From assembly GCA_959607715.1 (NCBI GenBank), contig CAUHNN010000002.1, positions 1 to 64,000 of the forward strand: a stretch of 64,000 nucleotides of DNA, read 5' to 3'. Every line of letters starts with the position of its first letter. Position 1 is the first letter of the stretch. Under the pieces are notes generated by a model that saw nothing but the letters and a program-made list of their open reading frames with translations, ran no database searches and had not been told where the DNA came from. Origin of the DNA: an uncultured Eggerthella sp. GTDB taxonomy: Bacteria > Actinomycetota > Coriobacteriia > Coriobacteriales > Eggerthellaceae. Positions 1-7,741 of this stretch are shown here, one piece after another. A program made the position numbers and the translations under genes.

Positions 1-159
1 GCCACAGTCCGAGCGTTCAAAGCGTCGCAGGCAATGGGTAGGGCTGCATGAGAACCATGCAGGGGTGAAATTCCCGTGAGGTTACGCTATTAACCGTCCG
101 ATCACAGCCCCTTTTCACCATTAACCTTTTACCCATTTTTGAAAGGGGGATTTATAGAA

Positions 160-363
160 ATGAACAATGCTGATGTGCCTATTTGGGAAAAGTACACGCT
201 TACCATTGAGGAAGCGTCAAAATATTTCCGCATTGGGGAAAACAAGCTGCGCAAACTTGCAGAGGAAAACCCCACGGCGGGCTGGATATTCCTAAACGGC
301 AACCGTATTCAGATCAAGAGGAAACAGTTTGAAAAGATCATTGACACACTGGACGCGATTTAG
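160..363 (+). CDS. xis: Excisionase of a Tn916/Tn1549-type conjugative transposon
   Basis: A 67-residue basic protein of the size and sequence pattern of Tn916 Xis, which bends element ends and helps integrase excise the transposon. The conserved helix-turn-helix core is visible (EEASKYFRIGENKLRKLAEE, about residues 17-36), followed by the NGNRIQIKRKQFEKI block that forms the DNA-binding wing. The ATG at 160 is chosen over an upstream TTG because a purine-rich ribosome site (GAAAGGGGG) ends about 10 bases before it and the resulting length equals the family's. It lies 89 bases before int, the usual xis-int order. The 159 bases before it contain no gene that I can support. Confidence 0.93.
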   Translation: MNNADVPIWEKYTLTIEEASKYFRIGENKLRKLAEENPTAGWIFLNGNRIQIKRKQFEKIIDTLDAI

Positions 364-379
364 CGAAAAAGATAGTGAA

Positions 380-428
380 AAAGAGCCTTGAATATGCTAT
401 AATAAATGTAGGCATATCAAGGCTCTTT
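380..428 (+). promoter_or_regulatory. Hairpin with embedded -10 box between xis and int
   Basis: A 12-base inverted repeat (AAAGAGCCTTGA at 380-391, TCAAGGCTCTTT at 417-428) separates xis and int. The right arm ends in CTCTTTCC, so it could act as a weak terminator or attenuator. The loop contains TATAAT (398-403), a consensus -10 box, so int may also have its own start. Both readings are inference from sequence. Confidence 0.5.
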
Positions 429-452
429 CCGACACGGAAAGGAGCAAAAACA

Positions 453-1649
453 ATGTCGGAGAAAAGACGTGATAATAAAAACCGCATTTTGCGTTCGGGA
501 GAGAGCCAGAGAAAAGACGGGAGATATGCTTACAAATATACCGATACTTTTGGTAAAGTGCAATTTGTCTATGCTTGGAAGTTAGTGCCTACGGACAAGA
601 CCCCTGCCGGGAAGCGTGACGACATATCCCTTAGAGAAAAGAAAAAAGAGATACAGAAAGACCTTGACGACGGGATAGACACAATCGGAAAGAAAATGAC
701 CGTCTGCGAGCTTTACGCGAAGCAGAACCGCCACCGGGGGAATGTAAGGCACAACACCACAAAGGGGCGCGAACGGCTGATGAAGCTGCTGGAAGCGGAC
801 AAACTTGGTTCCTGCCCCATTGACAGTGTGAAGCTGTCCGACGCGAAAGAATGGGCGTTGCGCATGAAAGAAAAGGGAATATCCTATAAGACCATAAGCA
901 ACGACAAGCGTTCTCTGAAAGCTGCTTTTTACACAGCGATACAGGACGACTGTATAAGGAAGAACCCCTTTGACTTCCAGCTAAACACCGTGATCGAGGA
1001 TGACACAGAGCCGAAAGTACCCCTCACAGGAGAACAGGAAGAAAGCCTTTTATCCTTTATGCAGAGTGATAGCGTCTATCAGAAATACCGTGACGAGGTT
1101 ATCATACTGCTGGGGACGGGGCTTAGGATTTCCGAACTCTGCGGACTGACTGAAACCGACCTTGACTTTGAAAACCGGGTAATCAATGTAGACCACCAGC
1201 TTTTACGGAGCGCGGAAACAGGTTACTACATAGAGAAGCCCAAAACGCAGAGCGGTATCAGACAAATTCCAATGAGTGAAAAAGTGTATGAAGCGTTGGG
1301 GCGCGTGTTGGAGAACCGCAAGGGAGCGAAGCAGATCACCATTGACGGTTACAGCCATTTCCTTTTCCTCAACCGGGACGGCTGCCCGAAAACAAATGTG
1401 AACTACGCGACCATGTTCCGGGGGCTTGCGAAGAAGTACAACAAGTGCCATGAGGAAGCCTTACCCAAAGTAATGACACCCCACACCCTGCGCCATACGT
1501 TCTGCACCAACTTAGCCAATGCGGGCATGAACCCGAAAGCGTTACAGTATATCATGGGACATTCCAACATTACCATGACGCTGAACTATTACGCACACGC
1601 AACTTTCGCTTCCGCAAAGGCTGAAATGGAAAGGCTGATTGCAGCATAG
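453..1649 (+). CDS. int: Tyrosine-recombinase integrase of a Tn916/Tn1549-type element
   Basis: A 398-residue site-specific recombinase that integrates and excises the conjugative element. It shows the Tn916-Int layout: an N-terminal arm-binding domain (1-75), a core-binding SAM-like domain (about 82-175) and a C-terminal catalytic domain. Catalytic residues are visible as Arg225 (in TGLRISEL), His344 and Arg347 (in HTLRH), His370 (in MGHSN) and Tyr379 (in LNYYAHA). The ATG at 453 follows a good ribosome site (GGAAAGGAG) and gives the family length; the longer upstream reading is just the leader. The gene appears intact. The rest of the element lies left of the window or is lost. Confidence 0.95.
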   Translation: MSEKRRDNKNRILRSGESQRKDGRYAYKYTDTFGKVQFVYAWKLVPTDKTPAGKRDDISLREKKKEIQKDLDDGIDTIGKKMTVCELYAKQNRHRGNVRHNTTKGRERLMKLLEADKLGSCPIDSVKLSDAKEWALRMKEKGISYKTISNDKRSLKAAFYTAIQDDCIRKNPFDFQLNTVIEDDTEPKVPLTGEQEESLLSFMQSDSVYQKYRDEVIILLGTGLRISELCGLTETDLDFENRVINVDHQLLRSAETGYYIEKPKTQSGIRQIPMSEKVYEALGRVLENRKGAKQITIDGYSHFLFLNRDGCPKTNVNYATMFRGLAKKYNKCHEEALPKVMTPHTLRHTFCTNLANAGMNPKALQYIMGHSNITMTLNYYAHATFASAKAEMERLIAA

Positions 1650-1662
1650 CCACAGACGGATT

Positions 1663-1828
1663 TACTACTTCTTTTACTACCATTGAGAGGGAAAACCTAA
1701 GAAGTTATAAAGGTATATGTGAACTTCTCCCCATATCTAAAATGCCGGGAAAGCCCGGAAATACGGGCTATACCGACATATAAGAACTTCTAAAGAGATA
1801 ATCTAAATTCACCATAAATTTTAATCCT
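1663..1828. repeat. Probable end of the conjugative transposon with integrase-binding repeats
   Basis: Just after int there are short repeats of the kind Tn916-type integrases bind near an element end: TACTACTTC/TTTACTAC, AAGAAGTT (1699-1706, inverted), GAACTTCT (1721-1728) and GAACTTCT again (1784-1791). The exact end base cannot be fixed from one copy. The sequence then passes into a KTR-gene fragment that has no start codon, so the element end probably lies between 1791 and 1830. Confidence 0.45.
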
Positions 1829-1869
1829 AAAAATATTGGATAAAATGTCCAATTTGTAACGGAAAGACG

Positions 1870-3323
1870 GGTAGCGTCCCAAACGTTGGTGTAGACGCCT
1901 AGAATCTTGCTCGTATTCTAGCCCATCATTTACGCCGCCCTCCTTCCGATCGGGTTGTCGGCGACCACAACTTCCATGATGCGCCTGGCGTGTTCTCCGG
2001 CGGTGCCGTCGTAGGACGGCGCCGGTGCGGCCGACTTCGCCGAAGATACGGCCAAAGCTATGGATTCCTCTGTGAACCACCTTCTCGACGCCCAGTCCTC
2101 GTCCATTTCGGAGAACACGGCGCCCAGCATCCTGATCAGCGATTTCCTGGACGGGAAGACCTGCACCACGCGGCTGCGGCGCTTGAGCTCGCGGTTGGCC
2201 CGCTCCTGGACGTTGTTGGTGCGGATGCGCCTGTGGTGCGCATAGGGGAAGTCCAGGTAGGCCAGGGCGTCCGCCTCGGCATCCTCGAGCAGCCCTGCCG
2301 CCCTCGGGCATATGCCGGCGATCTCCCCGCAGGCCAGATGGTACAGCTCGCGCACGAGGGCGGGGTCCCGCTCGTCGAAGACCGCGTGCAGAATCGCCAG
2401 CACCGCCGCCCTCTTCTGCCTGGTCGGCGCGCACGACGCCGCGTTGCGCATGAGGTGCACGATGCAGCGCTGCCACGCGGCGCCGGGGAAGACCTCCTCG
2501 ATCGCGCGCCTCAGCCCCTCGTGGGCGTCGGACGTCACGCAGAGGACGCCGGAGGCGCCGCGCTCCCGCAGGGAGCGCAGAAACGCCAGCCACCCGGCGT
2601 AGGACTCGGTGTCGATCGCGTCCAGGCCGAGCAGGCGCCGGTAGCCGTCGGCGCCCGCGCCGATCGCCGTGACGAGCGCGCATGAGGACACGTGGCCGCC
2701 GTCGCGGCACTTGACGTAGGTGGCGTCGACCCAGATGTAGGGGAAGGATGTGCCGGACAGGTCCCGCTCCTGCAGGTCGGCCACGACATCGTCAAGAGAC
2801 TCGCATATCCTCGACACCTGCGAGGCGCTCATGCGGTCGATGCCCAGGGACGCGGCCACGCGCTCCACCTTCCTCGTGGAAACGCCGCAGGTCACCATTT
2901 CCGATACCGCGGCGACAACGGCCCGATCGACCCGCGAGTAGCGAGTGAGCAGGTCCTCGGGGAAGTAGCATCCCCGGCGCAGCTTGGGGATGCGCAGGTT
3001 TATCGTCCCCACACTGGTGACCAGCGCGCGCTCGCGGTAGCCGTTGCGCCGGTTGCCGTCCGCGCAGGCGTCCTCGGCCTGCGCGTCCATTATCTCATTG
3101 ACGAGCGACTCGGCCATGATCCTGATTAGCTCCTGGATGTTGACCATGCCGTCATCGAATCTGGGAATCTCGGCGCACTCGGGCGCCCGCTGATCTAAAC
3201 TGTCCATTGCGGCCATTGCCTTTCTGTTGAATCCATCAATCTCGACAATTGAAGATTCTAGGCGATGGCCGTTCTTCGCGCATTGGGAGAAACGACGCTT
3301 ACACCAACGTTGGGGACACGATC
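1870..3323. mobile_element. IS256-family insertion sequence with 8-bp target-site duplication
   Basis: The ends are imperfect 24-base inverted repeats: GGTAGCGTCCCAAACGTTGG... at 1870 and the complement of ...ACACCAACGTTGGGGACACGATC ending at 3323, matching at 20 of 24 positions. The element is flanked by the identical octamer GAAAGACG (1862-1869 and 3324-3331), a target duplication of the length usual for IS256. Removing the element plus one octamer rejoins the KTR reading frame. The element is GC-rich while both flanks are AT-rich, so it came from a different background, perhaps the host actinobacterium. Confidence 0.93.
1930..3216 (-). CDS. IS256-family (mutator-type) DDE transposase
   Basis: A 428-residue transposase that cuts and pastes the surrounding insertion sequence. 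The catalytic triad reads Asp164 (WVDATYVK), Asp230 (VTSDAHEG) and Glu338 (NNVQERANRE), with the Cys/His block CIVHLMRN between the second Asp and the Glu as usual in this family. The ATG at 3216 has a purine-rich AGAAAGG just upstream. The frame is uninterrupted and both ends of the element are present, so it may still be active. Long open frames on the other strand are codon-bias shadows. Confidence 0.96.
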   Translation of the reverse strand: MAAMDSLDQRAPECAEIPRFDDGMVNIQELIRIMAESLVNEIMDAQAEDACADGNRRNGYRERALVTSVGTINLRIPKLRRGCYFPEDLLTRYSRVDRAVVAAVSEMVTCGVSTRKVERVAASLGIDRMSASQVSRICESLDDVVADLQERDLSGTSFPYIWVDATYVKCRDGGHVSSCALVTAIGAGADGYRRLLGLDAIDTESYAGWLAFLRSLRERGASGVLCVTSDAHEGLRRAIEEVFPGAAWQRCIVHLMRNAASCAPTRQKRAAVLAILHAVFDERDPALVRELYHLACGEIAGICPRAAGLLEDAEADALAYLDFPYAHHRRIRTNNVQERANRELKRRSRVVQVFPSRKSLIRMLGAVFSEMDEDWASRRWFTEESIALAVSSAKSAAPAPSYDGTAGEHARRIMEVVVADNPIGRRAA

Positions 3324-3469
3324 GAAAGACGAGGGTTCAAGTATTTTATAATACGGTATTAAGAAATTTTCCTCTTTTCTGCCCTAAATGTAAATTAACA
3401 CATATCATTGATGTTGAAAAATTAGAAATCATAATCAAAAACTCTGAAAAACAAAAGGAAGGATATTAA

Positions 3470-4459
3470 ATGAAACACTTACCTAAAAGTACACTTACGG
3501 AAATATTGAATGACCCATACGGATTTACTTACAAAGAAATGTCGGAAGTAATTGGAGAGGATAAAGCAAGAGCCTTATATGCGGAATTATATAAACAGCC
3601 ATTTCACAAAAAAAATCTATCAATATCAACAAAAAAAGTCTATAAAAGTAGCGATACTGAAAAGTATGTTTATGAATTGAAAGACAACAGGTATATCGAA
3701 ACGGTTTTTATTAAACGGCGAGATGGTGGGACTGTTTGCGTAAGTACGCAAGTTGGTTGTTCTGTTGGCTGTATTTTTTGTGAGTCCGGACGCAATGGTT
3801 TCGTTCGTAATCTAACACCATCTGAAATTGTGCAGCAGGTCATATTGATACGTCAAAAAGTAAATCGTATCGTTTTTATGGGAATGGGAGAACCTTTATT
3901 CAATTACGACAACTTGATTGCAGCAATCCATATTCTTCGAGATAGAAATGGACTTAACTTTCCAACCGACGGCATTACCGTATCAACAGTTGGTCCAGTT
4001 AATCAATTAAAAAAATTGCGCGAAGAACATCTAAAAATTCAGTTGACAATATCTTTACATGCAGCAACACAGGCTGCGAGAAACTGCATCATTCCTCATA
4101 TGCACATGTACGCTATTGAAGATGTTGTTAAGCAAGCATTGTCCTATTCTCAAAGGCATAATCGAAAAGTGGTATTTGCGTATTTGCTTTTACCAGGTAT
4201 AAATGACCGTTCCTCAGATATAAGGCAACTTGCAAAATGGTTTAAGGGCAAAAATGTTATGATTAACGTGCTGCAATACAACCCGACGAGTAATTCAAAA
4301 ATTAGAGCACCACAAAAACAAGAAATGGTTGCGTTCAAACATCAATTAGAGCAAACAGGACTTGAAGTTACCATGAGAGTTTCTCATGGTAGAGAGATTA
4401 AAGCAGCTTGTGGACAGTTAGCTAATACATATAATAAAGCCAAAAAACAACAAAAATAA
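3470..4459 (+). CDS. Divergent RlmN/Cfr-family radical-SAM 23S rRNA methyltransferase
   Basis: A 329-residue radical-SAM enzyme of the family that methylates adenosine 2503 of 23S rRNA (RlmN at C2, Cfr at C8). All four mechanistic cysteine positions are present: the [4Fe-4S] ligands Cys97, Cys101 and Cys104 (CSVGCIFC) and the radical-relay pair Cys90 and Cys314 (AACGQL). GMGEP (138-142) binds SAM. Odd points: CESG replaces the usual CATG after the cluster motif, and the protein is shorter than the host RlmN at 25.6 kb. The gene is strongly AT-rich, starts directly after the KTR stop codon with GGAAGG as ribosome site, and ends at a strong terminator. Whether it gives RlmN-like or Cfr-like (drug-resistance) methylation cannot be told from sequence alone. 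Confidence 0.88.
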   Translation: MKHLPKSTLTEILNDPYGFTYKEMSEVIGEDKARALYAELYKQPFHKKNLSISTKKVYKSSDTEKYVYELKDNRYIETVFIKRRDGGTVCVSTQVGCSVGCIFCESGRNGFVRNLTPSEIVQQVILIRQKVNRIVFMGMGEPLFNYDNLIAAIHILRDRNGLNFPTDGITVSTVGPVNQLKKLREEHLKIQLTISLHAATQAARNCIIPHMHMYAIEDVVKQALSYSQRHNRKVVFAYLLLPGINDRSSDIRQLAKWFKGKNVMINVLQYNPTSNSKIRAPQKQEMVAFKHQLEQTGLEVTMRVSHGREIKAACGQLANTYNKAKKQQK

Positions 4460-4490
4460 TTTAATTAAAAGAGCCAGACGCACAGACGCA

Positions 4491-4538
4491 GAGCCGATAA
4501 TATGCAGTTTGAAATACTGCTGTTATCGGCTCTTTTTT
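4491..4538 (+). terminator. Rho-independent terminator of the methyltransferase gene
   Basis: Perfect 10-base arms GAGCCGATAA (4491-4500) and TTATCGGCTC (4523-4532), then six T residues. Confidence 0.9.
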
Positions 4539-4630
4539 GATTTAATTTGTGCCCCCAATAACCATATTGGAGCAAAATCAGAACTGTTGCTTGTCGTTCT
4601 TTGATTTCCGCAGCAGCTTTGAAAAACCAA

Positions 4631-4709
4631 AGCCGCCGTTTCTTTTTATCTTCTAATGAAATGACGCGGTATCACTGTTAAAAGCGGCGGCTAAAAGGAG
4701 GTAGCCGCC
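4631..4709 (+). promoter_or_regulatory. Alternative hairpins around a strong ribosome-binding site
   Basis: CGGCGGCT (4685-4692) can pair either with upstream AGCCGCCG (4631-4638) or with downstream AGCCGCC (4703-4709). The second pairing places the near-perfect ribosome site AAGGAGGT (4695-4702) in a 10-base loop immediately before the ATG at 4710. Two mutually exclusive stems around a start site look like a translational or attenuation switch. The function is inference. Confidence 0.45.
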
Positions 4710-4820
4710 ATGAAGCACATACCCTATCGACAAAATCCGACGGTCATTGACATATCAAAAAAAGCCCGACCACCGCCGGGGAAATTTCTACCCATGAATA
4801 TGAACTGTATAATCATATAA
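4710..4820 (+). CDS. Small 36-residue leader-type ORF of a conjugative element
   Basis: An ATG preceded by a near-consensus ribosome site at 7-base spacing opens a 36-residue frame beginning MKHIPYRQNPTVIDISKKA. It is basic, has a proline-rich centre (ARPPPGK) and no recognised domain. It lies between the strong terminator and the sigma-like gene, where conjugative transposons often carry short conserved ORFs. I do not recognise a function; a leader peptide for the following gene is possible. Confidence 0.45.
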   Translation: MKHIPYRQNPTVIDISKKARPPPGKFLPMNMNCIII

Positions 4821-4996
4821 ATATATTTTTTAATTCCTTTGCGTCCGTTTGCATTTTGCAGACGGGCGCATTTTGCTGTCCTCAAAAAAATTTGAAAAAA
4901 GTTTGCTGTTTGAGTTGGCAAAATTTCGGCGCTTCCGTGGAGGGCAGCCGAAAGGGGAACACCAACCCGCCCCCGGGAACGAAAGGGGGTGAGAAA

Positions 4997-5320
4997 ATGA
5001 ACCCTGCACAATTTGAATGGCAAACGAGATGTGAGTTTAATGCGTACTGTAAACATACTTTGCGCAATGAACTGATTGACGCTCTACGGGAAAGCAAAAA
5101 GCGTGAACGCAACGAAGTTAGCTTTTCAGCCTTAACCCCACAAGAGGAAAAACAGCTTTATACCGTTGACAAGTATTTTGCCAACGAGGACGAAGAAACC
5201 TTTTGCGCGGGCGGCTTGAAAATTACCGCTAAACTGTTGGCTGACGCTATGCACTCCCTGCCAGACGAAAAGCGGAGAACCGTGTTACTGTACAAACTCG
5301 TCATATGGATGCTGGATTGA
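4997..5320 (+). pseudogene. Conjugative-element sigma-factor-like gene, 3' truncated
   Basis: The 107-residue frame starts at an ATG after AAAGGGGGTGAG and resembles the N-terminal part of the small sigma-70-like regulators of Tn916/Tn1549 elements: FNAYCKHTLRNELID, then SFSALTPQEEKQL, then LADAMHSLPDEKRRTVLL. In intact relatives this last block leads into a helix-turn-helix of about 40 more residues. Here the match stops at about base 5297 and the last eight residues (KLVIWMLD) come from unrelated DNA. The -35-binding half is therefore missing and the product is probably non-functional. Confidence 0.7.
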
Positions 5321-5936
5321 AACTGGTTGTCCTTCTGATATCGAATTCAATGTTGCCCCTATCGTACTGGATGGAACACAGAAGATTTTCAACTTAGCGG
5401 TTTCGATAAGAAATTTCGGTTCATTAGATGAGTTCGAAGAGAGCAGGGTTCATTGCTGGCTCAAGCTGCTCATGCTGATGATCGCTACGTCGTATCGGGT
5501 CAATGAGGATAAGAGAGCATTCAAGTCCGAATACATCATCTCCCAGTCGGTAATGATGGCTTGCAAAAGGGTGGGATACGATGGCGTTGCGTATTTTTCC
5601 AGAAGAGTGTCAGACAAGGCGTTTGCTTATTGCGCTATCGACCTTGCCCTATTCGTTAATTTTGATGGTGAGTATTCTTCACTTATCAAGCACATAAAGA
5701 TGGATGACCCCTTGAACTATTTCGTATTCAAACAGCTGCTTCCATCATTGAAATACAAAGAATACGACTTAAGGACAGCAAACAATCCTTTGATAACAAA
5801 CATAGGGAACTACGACAGACAATATCCCTATAGAGAAACAGAGTTTTTCGAGTTCGATAAATTTCTGTTCGCCTCGTGGGAGAAAAGGTCGTCCGGCAAA
5901 GGAAAGAATGAACCCCCTTGGGGCGTGTCTGTGTAG
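5298..5936 (+). pseudogene. Unrecognised gene lacking its 5' end
   Basis: An open frame runs from the junction at about 5298 to a stop at 5936 (212 residues), but the first in-frame ATG (5472) lies deep inside apparently conserved sequence, so the N-terminus has been cut off by the rearrangement. Visible features are a mixed alpha/beta pattern, the segment EYIISQSVMMACKRVGYDG and FSRRVSD, slightly reminiscent of the EYII-P-Q...DG-Y-FS pattern of RES-type domains; this likeness is weak. It shares the cassette's orientation but is separated from abiEi by a 183-base promoter region. Confidence 0.45.
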
Positions 5937-6074
5937 CAACACAAATTCTCTGAAATGTCCGGTTAAACCTTACCAAGTACTGGCCCCTTGGGCAAAGGGC
6001 GTTATCCGTTCTCAAGCATGAAGCCCATCTCTTCACCGGCTATGCAAACTGATATAAGCAACCACTAGTCTTTA

Positions 6075-6104
6075 TGTCACAAAAATGATATAGTTCTTGT
6101 GACA
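6075..6104 (+). promoter_or_regulatory. Inverted-repeat operator over the abiE promoter
   Basis: Perfect 8-base arms TGTCACAA (6075-6082) and TTGTGACA (6097-6104) with a 14-base centre that contains a -10-like TATAGT (6089-6094). They sit 15 bases before the abiEi start. Known AbiEi proteins repress their own operon by binding inverted repeats at the promoter, so this is the probable binding site. Confidence 0.65.
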
Positions 6105-6119
6105 AGAAAGGACAACTAG

Positions 6120-6734
6120 GTGAGCGAGCAAAGAGCCATAGTGGAAATGGTTTCCGAGGCAAAGCCGGGAGCGGTCTTCGTTCCGAGCGACTTCGCCGAG
6201 GCGGGATCGGCAGACGCCGTTCGCAAGGCGCTGTCCCGGATGGTGGAAGCCGGGGAGCTGGAACGTCCGATGCGGGGGCTCTACCGCAAGCCACGACGAA
6301 GCGCCTTCTTGGACAAAGCGGTTCCCGCGAGTCCCGATGAGATTGCGGAGGCCCTTGCCCGCAAATTCGAGTGGCGCATCGCGCCCTACGGGGACACGGC
6401 CCTCAATCGACTGGGCGTGGACTCCCAAGTTCCTTCGGTCGTGCGCTACGTGAGCGACGGGCCGTACCGGACCTATCAGTACGGCCCCTATACGATCGAG
6501 TTCAGGCATACAGCCAATCGCGACCTGTCGAGGCTGAACCCCGTTGCGGCCACCGTCGTCCAGGCGTTGAAGGCACTCGGCAAAGACGGCGTAACGGAAG
6601 ACGCGCTCGACATCATCTCCTCCCGGCTCGACGATTCGCAGATGGAGAGGCTCGCGTCGGAGACCCGCAACTCAACGTCATGGGTAAGAGAAGCGGTTAG
6701 GGATATGCAGAGAAGGAAGGTACAGCATGCGTGA
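6120..6734 (+). CDS. abiEi: AbiEi-type antitoxin and transcriptional repressor
   Basis: A 204-residue protein of the DUF6088/AbiEi type. In type IV toxin-antitoxin systems AbiEi counteracts the AbiEii toxin and represses the operon. The N-terminal 60 residues form a winged helix (VFVPSDFAEAGSADAVRKALSRMVEAG, then the wing MRGLYRKP). The C-terminal half has the family's GDTALNRLG and YTIEFRHT blocks. The start is GTG at 6120, following AAAGGA; the upstream inverted repeat fits autoregulation. The gene overlaps the toxin gene by 8 bases, which points to translational coupling. Confidence 0.88.
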   Translation: MSEQRAIVEMVSEAKPGAVFVPSDFAEAGSADAVRKALSRMVEAGELERPMRGLYRKPRRSAFLDKAVPASPDEIAEALARKFEWRIAPYGDTALNRLGVDSQVPSVVRYVSDGPYRTYQYGPYTIEFRHTANRDLSRLNPVAATVVQALKALGKDGVTEDALDIISSRLDDSQMERLASETRNSTSWVREAVRDMQRRKVQHA

Positions 6735-7737
6735 ATTCGCGACGTTGCCGCAGAAAGACCGCTCGGATGCGCTGATTGTCGCGGCGCGAGAGAAGGGGAT
6801 GCACCCGGCTATCGTCGAGAAGGATTTCTGGGTCTGCTGGACGCTCGATTACCTCTTCGGTGAATCCGCATTCAAGGACTCGTTCGCATTCAAGGGAGGG
6901 ACGAGCCTGTCGAAGGGTTTCAATCTCATCGAGCGCTTCTCGGAAGACATCGACCTCATTTTTGACTGGAGGCTTTTGGGATACGGAATCGATAAGCCCT
7001 GGGAGAAGAGGAGCAATACGAAGCAGGACGCGTTCGTAAGGCAGATCAACGAGGATGCCGCGTCGTTTCTGCGCGAAGAGCTGATGCCGGAAATGCAGGC
7101 ATATCTCGGCGGCCAGCATATTGCCAACGCCTCGCTGCGAATCGACGAGGATGATCCCCAAACACTCAGATTCTTCTACCCGCAATCCTTCTCTGATGAT
7201 TCCATTCTGCAGGAAATCCGGTTGGAGACTGGAGCGCTCGCAGCATGGACGCCCACGACCGTGGCGCACATCAGCCCCTACATTGCCGAGGAGTTCCCAG
7301 AAGCCTTCGCTCAGCCGGAGACATCCGTGCTGACAGTGTCTCCCGAGAGGACGTTCTGGGAGAAGGCGACCATCTTGCACAAGGAAGCATTCCGCATGAA
7401 CGGGAAGTTTCCGTCTAGGTATTCCCGCCACTACTACGATCTTTACAAGCTGGCGCATTCCGATATCAAGACGAGAGCGCTAAACGACGCGAGCCTCCTC
7501 AAGAGCGTGGTCGACTTCAAGATGACCTTCTGGCGGTCGAACGCCGCCCGATACGACCTATGTGTCCTCGGGACATTGAAACTCATGCCCCCAAAGGATT
7601 CCATGCCCCTGGTCGAGCAGGATTACGCATCCATGCGAAACATGATCTTCGGTGATGCTCCCGACTTCGGTGATTTGATGCTGGGAATATCCGAACTTGA
7701 ATCGGAGATCAATAATCATGGGCCTTTGAAAGGGTAA
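6727..7737 (+). CDS. abiEii: AbiEii-type nucleotidyltransferase toxin
   Basis: A 336-residue nucleotidyltransferase of the AbiEii/AbiGii (DUF1814) family. The diagnostic motifs are EKDFWV (31-36), GGTSLSKGF (57-65) and FSEDIDLIF (71-79), the last carrying the metal-binding aspartates Asp74 and Asp76. Characterised relatives modify tRNA or other acceptors with nucleotides and stop growth during phage infection. All expected active-site residues are present, so it should be active. The toxin stop is only four bases before the start of the OLD nuclease gene, so all four genes of the cassette probably share one transcript. Confidence 0.9.
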   Translation: MREFATLPQKDRSDALIVAAREKGMHPAIVEKDFWVCWTLDYLFGESAFKDSFAFKGGTSLSKGFNLIERFSEDIDLIFDWRLLGYGIDKPWEKRSNTKQDAFVRQINEDAASFLREELMPEMQAYLGGQHIANASLRIDEDDPQTLRFFYPQSFSDDSILQEIRLETGALAAWTPTTVAHISPYIAEEFPEAFAQPETSVLTVSPERTFWEKATILHKEAFRMNGKFPSRYSRHYYDLYKLAHSDIKTRALNDASLLKSVVDFKMTFWRSNAARYDLCVLGTLKLMPPKDSMPLVEQDYASMRNMIFGDAPDFGDLMLGISELESEINNHGPLKG

Positions 7738-7741
7738 TGCT

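Larger units (their letters stand above)
1831..3469 (+). pseudogene. Cysteine-rich KTR protein gene, interrupted by the IS256-family insertion
   Basis: Joining the two flanks of the insertion sequence restores one reading frame. The left part (1831-1869) encodes KYWIKCPICNGKT; the right part (from 3324) resumes at KTR and runs to a stop at 3469, including NFPLFCPKC. Two CPxC pairs and the KTR tripeptide are the hallmark of the small cysteine-rich KTR proteins (about 55-60 residues) often found on conjugative transposons; they are presumed zinc-ribbon proteins of unknown role. The left part starts right after a stop (TAA at 1828-1830) with no start codon, so the 5' end was probably lost already. 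The gene ends immediately before the methyltransferase gene. Confidence 0.8.

Noticed and set aside
1..159. Possible 3' end of another element gene before xis
   Set aside because: Two frames run in from the window edge and stop at 49-51 and 78-80; both are too short to choose between or identify.
1790..2710. Arginine-rich 306-residue frame overlapping the transposase gene
   Set aside because: Low-complexity out-of-frame translation of the IS256-family transposase.
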